Notes: a model not told the origin generated them from the letters alone. Shown: positions 42,976-52,700, counted from the stretch's first letter. The stretch is 64,000 nucleotides of DNA from Pseudomonas sp. 31-12 (GCF_003151075.1 NZ_CP029482.1:4340001-4404000), one strand, 5' to 3'. Numbers and translations are program-made.

Positions 42976-44276
42976 GCCGCAGCCATTACCTCAAGCATCT
43001 GGCCCTGAGCATGGGCACCAAACTGGCAATGATCGGTTTGCGGCTGATGCGCAACGTGTTGCTCGCACGGATCCTCGGGCCAAGCGAACGGGGCTTGTTT
43101 GCCCTGCTCAGCACCCTGCCCGATCTGATCAGCGCCGCCACCAGCGGCGGGCTGAATTCGGCGGTGGGTTTTCAGGCGGCCAAGCAACGGCCCATGGGGT
43201 TGCTGCTGAGTCAGGTGCTGGTGTTCGGTTGTTTGCTGGCAGGTCTCTTGACCTTGCTGGTGGTCGCTCTGGTGCGCGAGTTCGGCAGTGAACTCGACAT
43301 CACCACGCAACTGGGCCTGCTCGCGTGGCTGTTGCTGCTGGCGGTGCCGTTGACCGTGCTCAAGAGCGGACTGCTGACGTTGCATAACGCGTCGGGCGGC
43401 GTGGTGGCCTTCAACGCGTTGCGCCTGGTGGAATCCCTGGCGCCGCTGCTGCTGTTTCTCGCCTTGTTCTGGATGTGGAAAGACTCGGCGCTGGAAGCGG
43501 CGCTGATCAGTTGGCTGGCAGGCATCAGCCTGGTGGTGCTGGCGGGCTGGTTCTGGCTCAAACGCGCTCAGCCCTTGAAATTGCAATGGGACCGCGCCAG
43601 TCAGAATGAGCTGCTGCGCTACAGCGCCCGCAGCCATCCGGACCTGCTGTTCCAGCAAGTGATCCTGCGCTCCGATTACCTGTTCATCGGCGCCCTACTC
43701 GGCAGTACCGCGCTCGGTCATTACGCCATGGCCAGCGCCGCCGCCGAATTGCTGCTGATCGTCCCGGAAGCGGTGACCACACCGCTGATGAAACGCCTGC
43801 TGCAACAGGAGGAAGGCATCGACAAAGTGACCCCATTGGCGTTGCGCCTGACCGCCACGGTGATGCTCGGCGCTTGCGTGACCATGGCCGTGATCGGCGA
43901 ATGGCTGATCGTGACGCTGTTTGGCGTGGCCTATCAGCCGGCGTATCCGGCCTTGTTGGCGCTGCTGCCGGGCCTGCTCGGCCTGTGTTACGCGAGCATC
44001 CTGCGCCTGGACCTGCTGGGTAAAAACCGTCCTGGCACGATCTCGTTATTGATGGGCCTCGGCGCCCTGCTGAACCTGGCGCTGAACCTGGTGCTGATTC
44101 CGGCCTACGGGATTGTCGGCGCGGCGGCCGCGTCGTCCATCGCCTACGTCGCGGTGACCCTCGCGTTGCTGGTGATGTACTGCCGGTTGAGCGGCGTGCC
44201 GGTCTGGCAAACCCTGATCATCCTGCCCAGCGATGTAGCGCCGATGCTGCAGATGCTGCAACGGAAGTCGGCATGA
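42972..44276 (+). CDS. Polysaccharide flippase (Wzx-like, MATE/MOP superfamily)
   Basis: A 434-residue membrane protein with about 12 hydrophobic segments and the MOP-type N-terminal repeat (LMRNVLLARILGPSERGLFALLST). It has typical interior charges (ARSHPDLLFQQVILRSDYLFIGALLGS) and a second half-repeat. It carries the lipid-linked repeat unit across the inner membrane. ATG 42972 overlaps the deacetylase stop (ATGA); the longer frame from 42945 would overlap it by 31 bases without gain. Confidence 0.88.
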   Translation: MSRSHYLKHLALSMGTKLAMIGLRLMRNVLLARILGPSERGLFALLSTLPDLISAATSGGLNSAVGFQAAKQRPMGLLLSQVLVFGCLLAGLLTLLVVALVREFGSELDITTQLGLLAWLLLLAVPLTVLKSGLLTLHNASGGVVAFNALRLVESLAPLLLFLALFWMWKDSALEAALISWLAGISLVVLAGWFWLKRAQPLKLQWDRASQNELLRYSARSHPDLLFQQVILRSDYLFIGALLGSTALGHYAMASAAAELLLIVPEAVTTPLMKRLLQQEEGIDKVTPLALRLTATVMLGACVTMAVIGEWLIVTLFGVAYQPAYPALLALLPGLLGLCYASILRLDLLGKNRPGTISLLMGLGALLNLALNLVLIPAYGIVGAAAASSIAYVAVTLALLVMYCRLSGVPVWQTLIILPSDVAPMLQMLQRKSA

Positions 44277-46192
44277 AACGCCTGGCCCTGCTGTTGAGTC
44301 TGGGCCTCACGCTGAGCGCCCAGGCGGCGCCCATGCGTTGGGCCGACATTCGCGACGGCAGCCTGTACCTGCAACCGAATCGCCCCGACACCCTGACCAT
44401 TCGCTGGGCACCGGCGTGGCAGGCGGATGCCAACGAAGAACGCCTGTACCTGCTTGATGGCCAGGGCAAATTGCGGGGCGAGCGACTGATCGCCGCCAGT
44501 GAATCACGCGGCAGTCAGAGCTGGCCGTTGACGCCGAGTGCGTCCAGCTATCAACTGGAAATTCCGGGCTACAGCTTCCGTCGCTACCGGGTTGAACACG
44601 ACGACAGCACGGTGGCGCTGTTCGCCCCGGCCAAGGTGCATTTCAGCGCCGAAACCCACAATGGTGATGAGCTGTATTTCAAGGTGGCGCCGGGCGAACA
44701 CGCGGTGCTCGCCGGCAAGTTCCACGGCGGCGTCAGCGCCCTGCAAGCGCAACGCGTGGGCGACGGCAAACAAGTGGCGCTGACGCTGAAACCGTATCGA
44801 GGTTATTGGCAGTTCGACAAGGTCGAGTTGCCCGTCACCACCGAGCCACAAGTCTGGCGCCTTCACCTGCAAGGCAGCGGCAAAGTGGCGTTCTGGCTCG
44901 ACGGCACCGCCAACCTCTTCGCCCAGAACCCGCAGCAGCTCAAGCCCCTGCGCGAGGACGATGGCCAGGTCCGGTTGACGTTGCACAACAAAATGCTGGG
45001 ACCAACCCCGAACCTCGGCATCGCCCTGCCCTACGTCAAAGTGCCGGAATCGAGTTATGCAATGCTCGATGCACTCAAGCCACAGGCAGGGACTTATTAC
45101 AGCTTCGTCGACATCACGGCGAAGAACCCGCAGTACGAAGATGATTTCCGGCGGCTGTATCAGGACCGCTTCGGCATCACCCAGGACATCACGCTGTTGG
45201 CCGGGAGCCAGCGCCAGGCGGACCTGCGCGCCGACACCCAGAGCAACGCCGGGCTCGACGCCTGGCTTGCATCGACCCGGGCCCTTGGCGGCAAAGGCAC
45301 GCATTACATCGGTTTTGCCGACGAGCCGAACCTCAACTACCCGGACTACGCCCACTACCAAAGCATCTTCAACAGCATGGCCCGGCAGGTGCGCAGCAAC
45401 CCTGCCAACGCCAAGGCCGGCGTGCGTATTGCCATGCCTGCCAGTTCACGGCTGGTCAACGGCCCGTTCGCCGACAACGCCGCCGACAAGCGCGGCATCG
45501 ATTGGGCCAAGCGCTTGCTGGCCGAATCCGGCGACAACATCGATGCCCTGGCCTGGCACGAATGGATGATTCGCGACCTGCTGGCGACACGGGTCTACCG
45601 TGACAGCGTGCGCCGCGCCGCCGAGCTGGTCGGCCTCGACGCCCAGGGCCGGCCGCGCAAAGCCTTGCTGCTGGACCAGACCAACATGTCCAGCGGCTCC
45701 AGCCTCAGCCCTTACGATCAGGACACCCACTTCGCCTCGTTGTGGTGGGCGTCGGTCGTCATCAACTCGTCCCAGGACGGTTTGCTGGAGATGCTGAGCT
45801 GGTTCCAGGCCGCCGACGAACCGAACTACCCCAAAGGCATGTTGCGCGTGCTTGGCGACGATCGCTTCGAGCTCAAGCCCGTCGGCCTGGCCCACCAGTT
45901 CATCCGCCAGAACTGGCTGCACGACGTGATGCTCCTCGATAACGACGCCTTCGAAGTCGACGTGCTGGCCATGGCCGAGGACCAGAAGCGCAGCCTTTTG
46001 GGCGTCAATAAAGCCACGCGTGTGCAGCGTGTGGACCTGTCCGGAGTCCAGTGTCCGCTGGCCAACGGTTCATTACGCTACTTCGGCGCCGACAACCGAG
46101 CCCGCGACGCGCCATTCAACTGTCAGGACGGTCGCGTCAGCTTCGAGCTGCCAGGACGGACCCTGTTCAATCTCAGCTGGAGCGCCTCATGA
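44273..46192 (+). CDS. Secreted hypothetical protein with glycoside-hydrolase-like C-terminal half
   Basis: A 639-residue protein with a signal peptide (residues 1-18, cleavage after AQA). The N-terminal half is beta-rich. The C-terminal half (from about 290) looks like a TIM-barrel hydrolase of the GH39/GH5/clan-A kind: YIGFADEPNLNYPDYAHY (a candidate acid-base Glu in DEPN), LAWHEWMIRDLL and KALLLDQTNMSSGSS. The family is not firmly recognised. It overlaps Wzx by four bases. Periplasmic hydrolases in such clusters trim the polymer or free the export channel, which is the likeliest role (inference). Confidence 0.65.
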   Translation: MKRLALLLSLGLTLSAQAAPMRWADIRDGSLYLQPNRPDTLTIRWAPAWQADANEERLYLLDGQGKLRGERLIAASESRGSQSWPLTPSASSYQLEIPGYSFRRYRVEHDDSTVALFAPAKVHFSAETHNGDELYFKVAPGEHAVLAGKFHGGVSALQAQRVGDGKQVALTLKPYRGYWQFDKVELPVTTEPQVWRLHLQGSGKVAFWLDGTANLFAQNPQQLKPLREDDGQVRLTLHNKMLGPTPNLGIALPYVKVPESSYAMLDALKPQAGTYYSFVDITAKNPQYEDDFRRLYQDRFGITQDITLLAGSQRQADLRADTQSNAGLDAWLASTRALGGKGTHYIGFADEPNLNYPDYAHYQSIFNSMARQVRSNPANAKAGVRIAMPASSRLVNGPFADNAADKRGIDWAKRLLAESGDNIDALAWHEWMIRDLLATRVYRDSVRRAAELVGLDAQGRPRKALLLDQTNMSSGSSLSPYDQDTHFASLWWASVVINSSQDGLLEMLSWFQAADEPNYPKGMLRVLGDDRFELKPVGLAHQFIRQNWLHDVMLLDNDAFEVDVLAMAEDQKRSLLGVNKATRVQRVDLSGVQCPLANGSLRYFGADNRARDAPFNCQDGRVSFELPGRTLFNLSWSAS

Positions 46193-46278
46193 ATTGCCAA
46201 GTATTGCATTGCGACCCCGGCCATTGGCCGCACCTCGCATCACTCCACTCACGGCACAGACCGTCAGGAGTCAATAAC

Positions 46279-46968
46279 ATGAGCGTATTGCAGAAACTAA
46301 TCCGACACATACGACAAAAAGGCTGGCGTGCCACCGGTAAAAAAATCTGGAAACACTACGTGTTTTCCCACCAGGAACTGTTGTGGATGGAGCGCGACCT
46401 GGTCAGCCCGGTACCGCCGTACAAACTCAGGCCTTACCCACCGCTGCAATTGGTCGCCATCACCCCAGAGAACGCCGTGGCCTTCACCCGTTACTTCGGT
46501 GACCGCGTGGACACCATGGCCGAGCTGGCCCGCGAAGGTTATACCGGGCAGATGCACCTGGACGACAAGGGTGACGCAGTGGCCTTCATCTGGGGCGCGG
46601 CACGCAACTATTACGACAAGCACTATTACGGCTGCTGGTTCCCGGTGAAAGAAGGTGAATTCTTCGAATTCGGCGGCGAACTGACCCGCGCGTATTGGGG
46701 CACCGCGCTGTCGATGGACCTGCAGACGGAATTGTGGAAAGCCATGTTGGCCCAAGGCTGCCACACGGTGGTGGATGTCTGTGAGTCCACCAATGTCCCT
46801 GCTCTCAAGCTTCACATACGCACCGGATACCAGGAACAAGGGCGGATCATGAACGTCTACGAGCTGTTTGGCCGTTGGCGCTTCTACCGCGAAACCCATT
46901 ACAGCGGCTCACGCCTGGATGCCTTGCGCAAACCGGCCCGTGAACCTGCCACAGAAGCGGTGACCTGA
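46279..46968 (+). CDS. GNAT-family acetyltransferase-like protein (copy 1)
   Basis: A 229-residue protein whose middle resembles a GNAT acyltransferase fold (ITPENAVAFTRYFGD, GQMHLDDKGDAVAFIWG, and the late VVDVCESTNVPALKLHIRTGYQEQGRI, the usual NxxAxxLYxxxGF-type ending). An N-terminal basic helix (LIRHIRQKGWRATGKKIWKHY) may bind membrane or nucleic acid. Start 46279 has AGGAG upstream. A near-copy lies at 49069, after two other genes. It probably acetylates a sugar of the polymer. Confidence 0.75.
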   Translation: MSVLQKLIRHIRQKGWRATGKKIWKHYVFSHQELLWMERDLVSPVPPYKLRPYPPLQLVAITPENAVAFTRYFGDRVDTMAELAREGYTGQMHLDDKGDAVAFIWGAARNYYDKHYYGCWFPVKEGEFFEFGGELTRAYWGTALSMDLQTELWKAMLAQGCHTVVDVCESTNVPALKLHIRTGYQEQGRIMNVYELFGRWRFYRETHYSGSRLDALRKPAREPATEAVT

Positions 46969-46972
46969 CCTT

Positions 46973-48190
46973 ATGGCAGCACGATTCGAATGGCGCACTT
47001 CGTTGTGCGCCGCCGACTTCCCGGAAACGGCTTATGAAGCGTTGCGTTTGCGCGTGACGGACCACACGCCGTTCAACACCCTGGCCTGGATGCGCGCGTC
47101 CGAACAGGCTCTGTCCACCGGACAAGGCTTGCATGTGTTGCTCGGCTGGCAGGGTAATGAGCTGGTCTTGTGTTTGCCGTTGGTGGCCTCAGTCGAACGT
47201 TTCGCCAGGTTGCCGTTTCGCGTATTGCATCACCTTGGCTATCCACTCGCCGACCGCCTTGCGTTCCTCGCGAAAACGGACTCGGAAAATATCCGCAAGG
47301 CACTGATCGAGATCCGTCGACAGCTGCCCCATGCCCTGCTGCAACTCAACGAGTTGTCGGAACCGGTCGGCGAAGAAAGCGCGCTGACCGAGTGGATGGC
47401 CCACAGTTCGACCGGCGAACGACGCCTCAGCTGTCGGGTGCCGGTGCACGTGATCAGCGACACGGACCATCAGGAAGTCTCGGGTGACCCACGCTACAAA
47501 CTGCGCCGCGCACGCAAACGCATTGCGGCGTGTGGCGCTGTCGTTCGGCGGATCACCCCCGATGCGTCGACCATGGGCCCGTTGTTGCAGGCCATCAGTG
47601 AAGTCGAAGCGGTCAGTTGGAAGGGTGATGAAGGCGTCGGGATTTTCGCCGACGAACGCCACCGACAATGGATGGACCGTGCCTTCACTGCCCTCGCCGA
47701 ACAGGGGCTGGTGCGGGTCGTGGTGCTGGAACTGGACGGGCGCTGCATCAGCTACCGCCTCGGGCTGCTGGAGCAAGGCCGACTGTACGATTACAACCTG
47801 GCGTTCCTGCCGCAATACGCCGATCTGGGCAGCGGTCGGGTATTGCTCGAAGAGTGGATTCGCTGGGGACTGGACGAGCACTGGCGCTGGATCGACGCCT
47901 CGCGGGTGAGCCTGGAAAACTCCAGTCATCAACTCCACGAACGCATGACCGGGCAACTGGAACACTGGCGCTGGAGTTTCTATTCCTGGCGCCCCAGCGG
48001 CCTGGCGTTAGGCCTGGCCCTGAGACTCTGGCAGCGGCTCAAACCCTTGCTGCTGAAACGGCGAGCCAAACGTGCGGCAGCAGCCGTTGTTGCCAAACCG
48101 GCCCCCGTCGCCCCGGTGGTCAAAGCGGCTGCGCCAACCGACACAAACAGGGAGATCGACCATGCCTCACCAAGTCATAGTCAACGCTGA
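46973..48190 (+). CDS. FemAB/CelD-like GNAT acyltransferase
   Basis: A 405-residue protein of the CelD/BioF2-type GNAT group (Acetyltransf_6). It holds RYKLRRARKRIAACG, the EAVSWKGDEGVGIF segment, and YDYNLAFLPQYADLGSGRVLLEEWIRWG, the conserved acyl-CoA-binding part. The C-terminus has a basic and then alanine-proline-rich tail (after about 350). It probably transfers an acyl or aminoacyl group to the polysaccharide unit. It starts four bases after the previous stop without a clear ribosome site, so it may be coupled to it. Confidence 0.8.
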   Translation: MAARFEWRTSLCAADFPETAYEALRLRVTDHTPFNTLAWMRASEQALSTGQGLHVLLGWQGNELVLCLPLVASVERFARLPFRVLHHLGYPLADRLAFLAKTDSENIRKALIEIRRQLPHALLQLNELSEPVGEESALTEWMAHSSTGERRLSCRVPVHVISDTDHQEVSGDPRYKLRRARKRIAACGAVVRRITPDASTMGPLLQAISEVEAVSWKGDEGVGIFADERHRQWMDRAFTALAEQGLVRVVVLELDGRCISYRLGLLEQGRLYDYNLAFLPQYADLGSGRVLLEEWIRWGLDEHWRWIDASRVSLENSSHQLHERMTGQLEHWRWSFYSWRPSGLALGLALRLWQRLKPLLLKRRAKRAAAAVVAKPAPVAPVVKAAAPTDTNREIDHASPSHSQR

Positions 48191-48953
48191 CGACTTCGGT
48201 CTCAGCCCGTGCGAAAACGCGGTGATCCTCGGAGCCTTCCAGGCTGGGGTGATCAGCTCCGCCACGGCCATGGCCAATATGCCGGCCTTCGAAGCGGCGT
48301 GCGTCATGGCCCAGCATCCGTTGCTCAAGGACCGGATCGGCCTGCATTTCAACCTCACCTACGGGCGTCCGTTGAGCCAGTCGATTCTGGCGCGAAAGAA
48401 CTTCTGCGACAGCAACGGAGTGTTCGATCTCAACCTGCCCCGCCACCGTCTCTGGCTCAGCCGCCGGGACCGTGATGCGGTGCTGGAGGAACTCAAGGCG
48501 CAATGGCAACGCTGCGTGGATAACGGCGTACGGCCCAGCCACATCGATTCCCATCAACACGTCCACAACATCTGGCCCATCGGGGAAATCGTCGCCCGCT
48601 TCGCCGCCAGCCAAGGTGTGCCCGTGCGCGTTGCGCGCAATCTGGGGCATAACTTGAGCTTGCCCAAGCGTGTGTTCAAGACCTTGCTGAATAATCGTTT
48701 GCAGAGCCTGGCGGGTGCGACCGCGGATTATATGTGTAATCCGATGGACCTGCGCAATGAGGTCATGCCGACCGACGGTCTGCTGGAAATCATGGCTCAT
48801 CCGACTCAATTGGGCGCGGATTTCGGTGATGCCTACTTGCCCGCAGAAGAGTCGCTAACCCTTGTTCTAGAGCGGCACCTGCACGGTGTACCGCGGGTTT
48901 CCTACGGCGCTGCAAACCGCCATCTGGTGACGGGTGAAGCCGCCCTCGAATGA
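48162..48953 (+). CDS. ChbG/HpnK (YdjC) family deacetylase
   Basis: A 263-residue YdjC-family protein: VNADDFGLSP (metal-binding Asp-Asp), LHFNLTYGRPL and the DSHQHVHNIWPI motif with three histidines. Family members remove acetyl groups from chitooligosaccharides or polyprenyl-linked sugars (HpnK) in the cytoplasm. ATG 48162 has GGGAG upstream and overlaps the previous gene by 29 bases. Together with the CE4 protein at 41974 it gives two separate deacetylases in one cluster. Confidence 0.85.
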   Translation: MPHQVIVNADDFGLSPCENAVILGAFQAGVISSATAMANMPAFEAACVMAQHPLLKDRIGLHFNLTYGRPLSQSILARKNFCDSNGVFDLNLPRHRLWLSRRDRDAVLEELKAQWQRCVDNGVRPSHIDSHQHVHNIWPIGEIVARFAASQGVPVRVARNLGHNLSLPKRVFKTLLNNRLQSLAGATADYMCNPMDLRNEVMPTDGLLEIMAHPTQLGADFGDAYLPAEESLTLVLERHLHGVPRVSYGAANRHLVTGEAALE

Positions 48954-49068
48954 GTTACATACGTTGCAACATATTCCGAGCTGGCGCTTTGATATGAACT
49001 TTCAAGCTTGATCTATACACAACAAAAGCGTTTCCACCCACACCCTGGCCTAGGCTAAGGAGAGCATC

Positions 49069-49761
49069 ATGAGCAGCATCCAAAAGCTTCGCGAACGCAT
49101 AAAACAAAAGGGCTTGAGCCGCACGTTCAACACGCTGTGGAAACGCTACGTGTTCTTCCATTGGGAGCTTCTATGGATGGAACGTGACCTGGTCAGCCCG
49201 GTACAGCCGCACAAACTGCGTCCCTATTCGGGCCTACGCATGGTGACCATCACCCCGGAAAACGCCATCGCTTTTACCAAGAATTTTGGTGACCGCGTCG
49301 AGACCATGGCCGAACTCGCCACCGAGGGTCACACCGGGCACATGTATCTGGACGAAGAGGGCCACGCTATTGCGTTCATCTGGGGCAGCATCCGCGACTA
49401 CCACGACCGTCACTATTACGGCTGCTGGTTCCCGGTCAAACCTGGTGAGTTTTTCGAGTTCGGCGGCGAAATGTCCCGCCCCTACTTCGGCACCAGCCTG
49501 TCGGTGGATGCTCAGGTAAACCTCTGGGCGGCAATGGCGGCCCAGGGCTGCAACAAGGTGGTGGACGTCTGCGAAACCCACAACATCCCGGCGCTGAAGC
49601 TGCACATCCGCATGGGCTATCACGAACAAGGTCGCGTCACCCACGTCTACGGCCTGTTCGGCCGCTGGCGCTTCTACCGCGAAACCCACTACACCGGCTC
49701 ACGGCTTGATCCGCTGCGCAAACCGGGACGGCCAGTGGTGACGGGGGCGGCCAGCGCCTGA
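49069..49761 (+). CDS. GNAT-family acetyltransferase-like protein (copy 2)
   Basis: A 230-residue paralogue of the protein at 46279, alike from end to end (KRYVFFHWELLWMERDLVSP, ITPENAIAFTKNFGD, YYGCWFPVKPGEFFEFGGE, VVDVCETHNIPALKLHIRMG, GRWRFYRETHYTGSRLD). GGAGAGC lies shortly before the ATG. It is separated from the preceding gene by 115 bases. The duplication suggests two acetylation positions or two sugars. No enzyme activity is proven. Confidence 0.75.
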   Translation: MSSIQKLRERIKQKGLSRTFNTLWKRYVFFHWELLWMERDLVSPVQPHKLRPYSGLRMVTITPENAIAFTKNFGDRVETMAELATEGHTGHMYLDEEGHAIAFIWGSIRDYHDRHYYGCWFPVKPGEFFEFGGEMSRPYFGTSLSVDAQVNLWAAMAAQGCNKVVDVCETHNIPALKLHIRMGYHEQGRVTHVYGLFGRWRFYRETHYTGSRLDPLRKPGRPVVTGAASA

Positions 49762-49776
49762 TGACCGGAGCATAGA

Positions 49777-49894
49777 CCGAGTCGCAGCTATCGCGGGCAA
49801 GCCCGCTCCCACAGAGATCTTCAGCGCACACGGCATTTGTGTTCGGCGGGATTCAAATGTGGGAGCTAGCCTGCTAGCGATGGCCGCGACTCGG
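49777..49894. repeat. REP-like inverted repeat
   Basis: CCGAGTCGC and TCGCGGGCAAGCCCGCTCCCAC at the left are mirrored by GTGGGAGCTAGCCTGCTAGCGA and GCGACTCGG at the right. It lies at the convergent end between the GNAT copy 2 and the methyltransferase and marks the end of the polysaccharide cluster. Confidence 0.75.
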
Positions 49895-49896
49895 TC

Positions 49897-50703
49897 TCAG
49901 CGCTTCACCCCCACCAGCGTAAAACACAACGGCAACTGCGCCGTCTGCTTTTCATACCGGTCATAGACTTCCTCGCGGTTGGAATGCGGGTATTCCTTGA
50001 AGTGGCTGATCTGCAGCCCCGCCTCAATCGCTCCGGTGAAGATGGCGCCCAGGGTGTGGACGAACCAGTAGGACGACGCGGCTTGCTGGTCGACTTTGCC
50101 TTCGTAGACGATCGGCTGGTCCTGCACGAATGGCTCGCTGCGAAAGTACGAGCTCTCCAGGCGATAGGGATCGGCGGCCTCGGGGTCAAACATTTCCAGG
50201 AACGGATGGGTTTCGTACACCACCAACGCACCGCCGGGCTTGAGGGTCTGCGCGACATGGCGGTAGAATTCGCCGATGTCGGGCATCCAGTTCAAGACGC
50301 CGATGGTGATCAGCGCCACGTCGAAGCGATCATGAAGTTCGGTCGGCAGATGATGAATGTCGGCCTCGATGAACTCGGGCTCATGCGGTGAGAGGCCAGC
50401 CAGTTCTCTCGCCTGATCGAGAAACGCCCCGGACTGGTCGACGCCCACCACGCTGCGAGCACCCAGCGCAAACAGCGAAAGACTTTCCCGCCCGTTGTTG
50501 CAGCCCAGTTGCACCACGTCTTTGCCATCGACGCCGACCTGCTCCAGCACACCGCGGAGTGTGTCATCGATGCAGGAAAAATCGCGATGACAGACCGCTT
50601 TCACGAGGGCCTGCCAATCGGGGGAATCTTTGTGGTGTCGGGCGGAATCGTTCCAGGCATCGCGGTTGCTGGCGATGGCGTTTTCTTTGGTCGGCATTTC
50701 CAT
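49897..50703 (-). CDS. Class I SAM-dependent methyltransferase
   Basis: A 268-residue protein with the Rossmann-like SAM fold: VVQLGCNNGRES (motif I), GVDQSGAFLDQA (second strand), IEADIHHLPTE, then ALITIGVLNWMPD and LKPGGALVVYE. The small-molecule or sugar type is suggested by the C-terminal beta part. The start at 50703 has GGAG eight bases before it; the frame extends further upstream without it. It is divergent from the secreted protein at 50883. The substrate is unknown. Confidence 0.85.
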   Translation of the reverse strand: MEMPTKENAIASNRDAWNDSARHHKDSPDWQALVKAVCHRDFSCIDDTLRGVLEQVGVDGKDVVQLGCNNGRESLSLFALGARSVVGVDQSGAFLDQARELAGLSPHEPEFIEADIHHLPTELHDRFDVALITIGVLNWMPDIGEFYRHVAQTLKPGGALVVYETHPFLEMFDPEAADPYRLESSYFRSEPFVQDQPIVYEGKVDQQAASSYWFVHTLGAIFTGAIEAGLQISHFKEYPHSNREEVYDRYEKQTAQLPLCFTLVGVKR

Positions 50704-50882
50704 TGCACACTCCAGGCGTCGGGGCTTTGTTGACCGGCACGAGTCTAGATCAGGGTTCTGAAAAACCCCATTGAGCGTTTGTTGGAATGTTGTAATCCGG
50801 GCATCACGAACGCGTGCCCGTACGGCAGCTATAGTTAATGGCCTTGGGGAAGTGCGGGAAAACCGATTTCGCAGGTGCTGCC

Positions 50883-51269
50883 ATGAAAACAACTGATCTG
50901 ACCCTGGTATTCGCCCTCAGTCTGACCGCCATTACCGGCGCCCATGCGGACGACTCCCTGACGCCCACCACCGACTACAGCAGTGATTTCAATTATTACG
51001 GGGCCGACCAGCCTTTCGCCCACCCGGTGCCACCCTCTCTGAGCACAGTGCCGCCTCGGTCGTACATCCCGACAGCGCCTCGGGATTTCATCCCGATTGC
51101 CAGCCAGCATGAGTTCTACGACTCAAGGTTGCCGACCGTCGCGGATGCCTCCGTTCGCGTCTTCATCCGTTCCTACGACGCGGTACACGGCGTCTATGTC
51201 AACGAAGAGGTCCTTGACCCCTCATGCGTGCTCGAATGCCTCATCCGCCAGGGGGCGACGTTGCAATAA
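50883..51269 (+). CDS. Secreted hypothetical protein
   Basis: A 128-residue protein with a signal peptide (about 1-22, cleavage after AHA). The mature part is rich in Pro, Tyr and Ser (PPSLSTVPPRSYIPTAP), and has a pair of cysteines near the end (DPSCVLECLI). No family is recognised. The frame opens at 50838, but ATG 50883 begins the signal peptide. It converges with the NtrC-family gene, whose end lies three bases away. Confidence 0.6.
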   Translation: MKTTDLTLVFALSLTAITGAHADDSLTPTTDYSSDFNYYGADQPFAHPVPPSLSTVPPRSYIPTAPRDFIPIASQHEFYDSRLPTVADASVRVFIRSYDAVHGVYVNEEVLDPSCVLECLIRQGATLQ

Positions 51270-51272
51270 GCC

Positions 51273-52700
51273 TCACCACTGACGTTTGTCCGGGCGCGCG
51301 AGGCCAAGTTTCTCGATCCGGTAACGCAGCATGTCGCGGCTCAGGCCCAGCAACCGCGCGGATTTGGTGACGTTCCAGTCGGTCTTGTCGAGCATCTTGC
51401 GCACCATGTCGCGCTCGACTTCCGGCAGGTTCATCGACTCGGTGCCGTTGTAGGCCGGTCGCGGTTCGTGGTGCTGGGGTTCCTGCAGCACGATCGGATC
51501 GTCCACCAGGCTCAGGCACACGTTGAGTTGATGGACGGCAATCGTATCGCTCTGCGCCAATAGCACGGTTTGCTCGAGCATGTTACGCAGTTCGCGCACG
51601 TTGCCCGGCCAGCTGTAGCTGAGCAGCAAGTCTTCAGCCTGATCGCTGAAATGCAGATTCGGTTTGCCATAGCGTTTGCCATGGATCGCCAGGAAGTGCC
51701 GGGCCAGCAGCAGGATGTCGGCGCCGCGGGCATACAGGCGCGGAACCTTGATTGAGATAATCCTCAAGCGAAAGAACAGGTCTCGACGAAACTTGCCCTG
51801 TTGCACCATTTGTTCGAGGTTGCAGTTGGTCGCGCTGATCACCCGCAAATCGACTTTGCGCTCCTTCACCGAGCCGACCCGGCGAATGGTCCGGTCTTCC
51901 AGCAGCTTCAGCAGCTTGGCTTGCAGCAGCAGGTCCATTTCCCCGACTTCGTCGAGAAACAGCGTGCCGCCATCGGCCGCTTCCACCAGGCCGACTCGAC
52001 GGTCCTTGGCGTCGGTGAAGGCGCCCTTCTCGTGGCCGAACAGTTCCGACTCCACCAGATTGGACGGGATCGATGCGCAGTTGAATTCAATGAACGGGCC
52101 TTTGGCGCGCGGACCGTCGAAGTGCAGGGCCCGGGCCACCAGTTCCTTGCCGGTCCCGGTCTCGCCTTCCACCAGCACCGGCGGCAGGTCGGTGTTGGCC
52201 ATGCGCCGCTCGGCGTCGAGCAACTGGGCGATGGTGTTTTTCAAGTATTGCATCGGAGCCGATTCGCCAATCAACGCCTGTACGCCTGACTTCTGCGCCT
52301 CGCGTTCCTGATAAAACGACAGCGTGCGCTCCATTCGATCAGTGGCCAGGGCCTTGTCCAGCAACAGCTTGAGCTCCGGCAAAGCCACCGGTTTGGTGAC
52401 GTAATGGAAAGCGCCCTCTTTCATCGCCACCACGGCATCTTCGACATTGCCGTAGCCGGTCATCATGATCACTTTCAGATCCGGCGCGCTGATGCGCAGC
52501 TTCTGGATCAAGTCGTGGCCGCTCATGCCCGGCAGCGAGTTGTCGGTCAATACCACATCAGGGGTGAACGTACCCAGTTTATCCAACGCCTCTTCAGCCG
52601 AGTGGCAGACCGTCACCTCGAAGTCTTTGCGCTCCAGGTAGGTCTGAATATTCTCGGCCAGGAGTTCATCATCCTCGACCAGCAGTATGCTGTGCTCCAT
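51273..52700 (-). CDS. NtrC-family sigma-54 response regulator
   Basis: A 475-residue regulator. Receiver domain with the phosphorylation site Asp53 (LTDNSLPG) and Lys103; AAA+ domain with Walker A GETGTGKE (179-186), the sigma-54 contact loop GAFTDA (226-231) and Walker [13 protein letters not shown]-terminal Fis-type helix-turn-helix ([23 protein letters not shown]). The contact loop reads GAFTDA rather than the common GAFTGA, a variant found in other activators. It overlaps the kinase gene by 32 bases. Together with RpoN it should activate -24/-12 promoters, and one such site lies at 57562. Confidence 0.93.
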   Translation of the reverse strand: MEHSILLVEDDELLAENIQTYLERKDFEVTVCHSAEEALDKLGTFTPDVVLTDNSLPGMSGHDLIQKLRISAPDLKVIMMTGYGNVEDAVVAMKEGAFHYVTKPVALPELKLLLDKALATDRMERTLSFYQEREAQKSGVQALIGESAPMQYLKNTIAQLLDAERRMANTDLPPVLVEGETGTGKELVARALHFDGPRAKGPFIEFNCASIPSNLVESELFGHEKGAFTDAKDRRVGLVEAADGGTLFLDEVGEMDLLLQAKLLKLLEDRTIRRVGSVKERKVDLRVISATNCNLEQMVQQGKFRRDLFFRLRIISIKVPRLYARGADILLLARHFLAIHGKRYGKPNLHFSDQAEDLLLSYSWPGNVRELRNMLEQTVLLAQSDTIAVHQLNVCLSLVDDPIVLQEPQHHEPRPAYNGTESMNLPEVERDMVRKMLDKTDWNVTKSARLLGLSRDMLRYRIEKLGLARPDKRQW

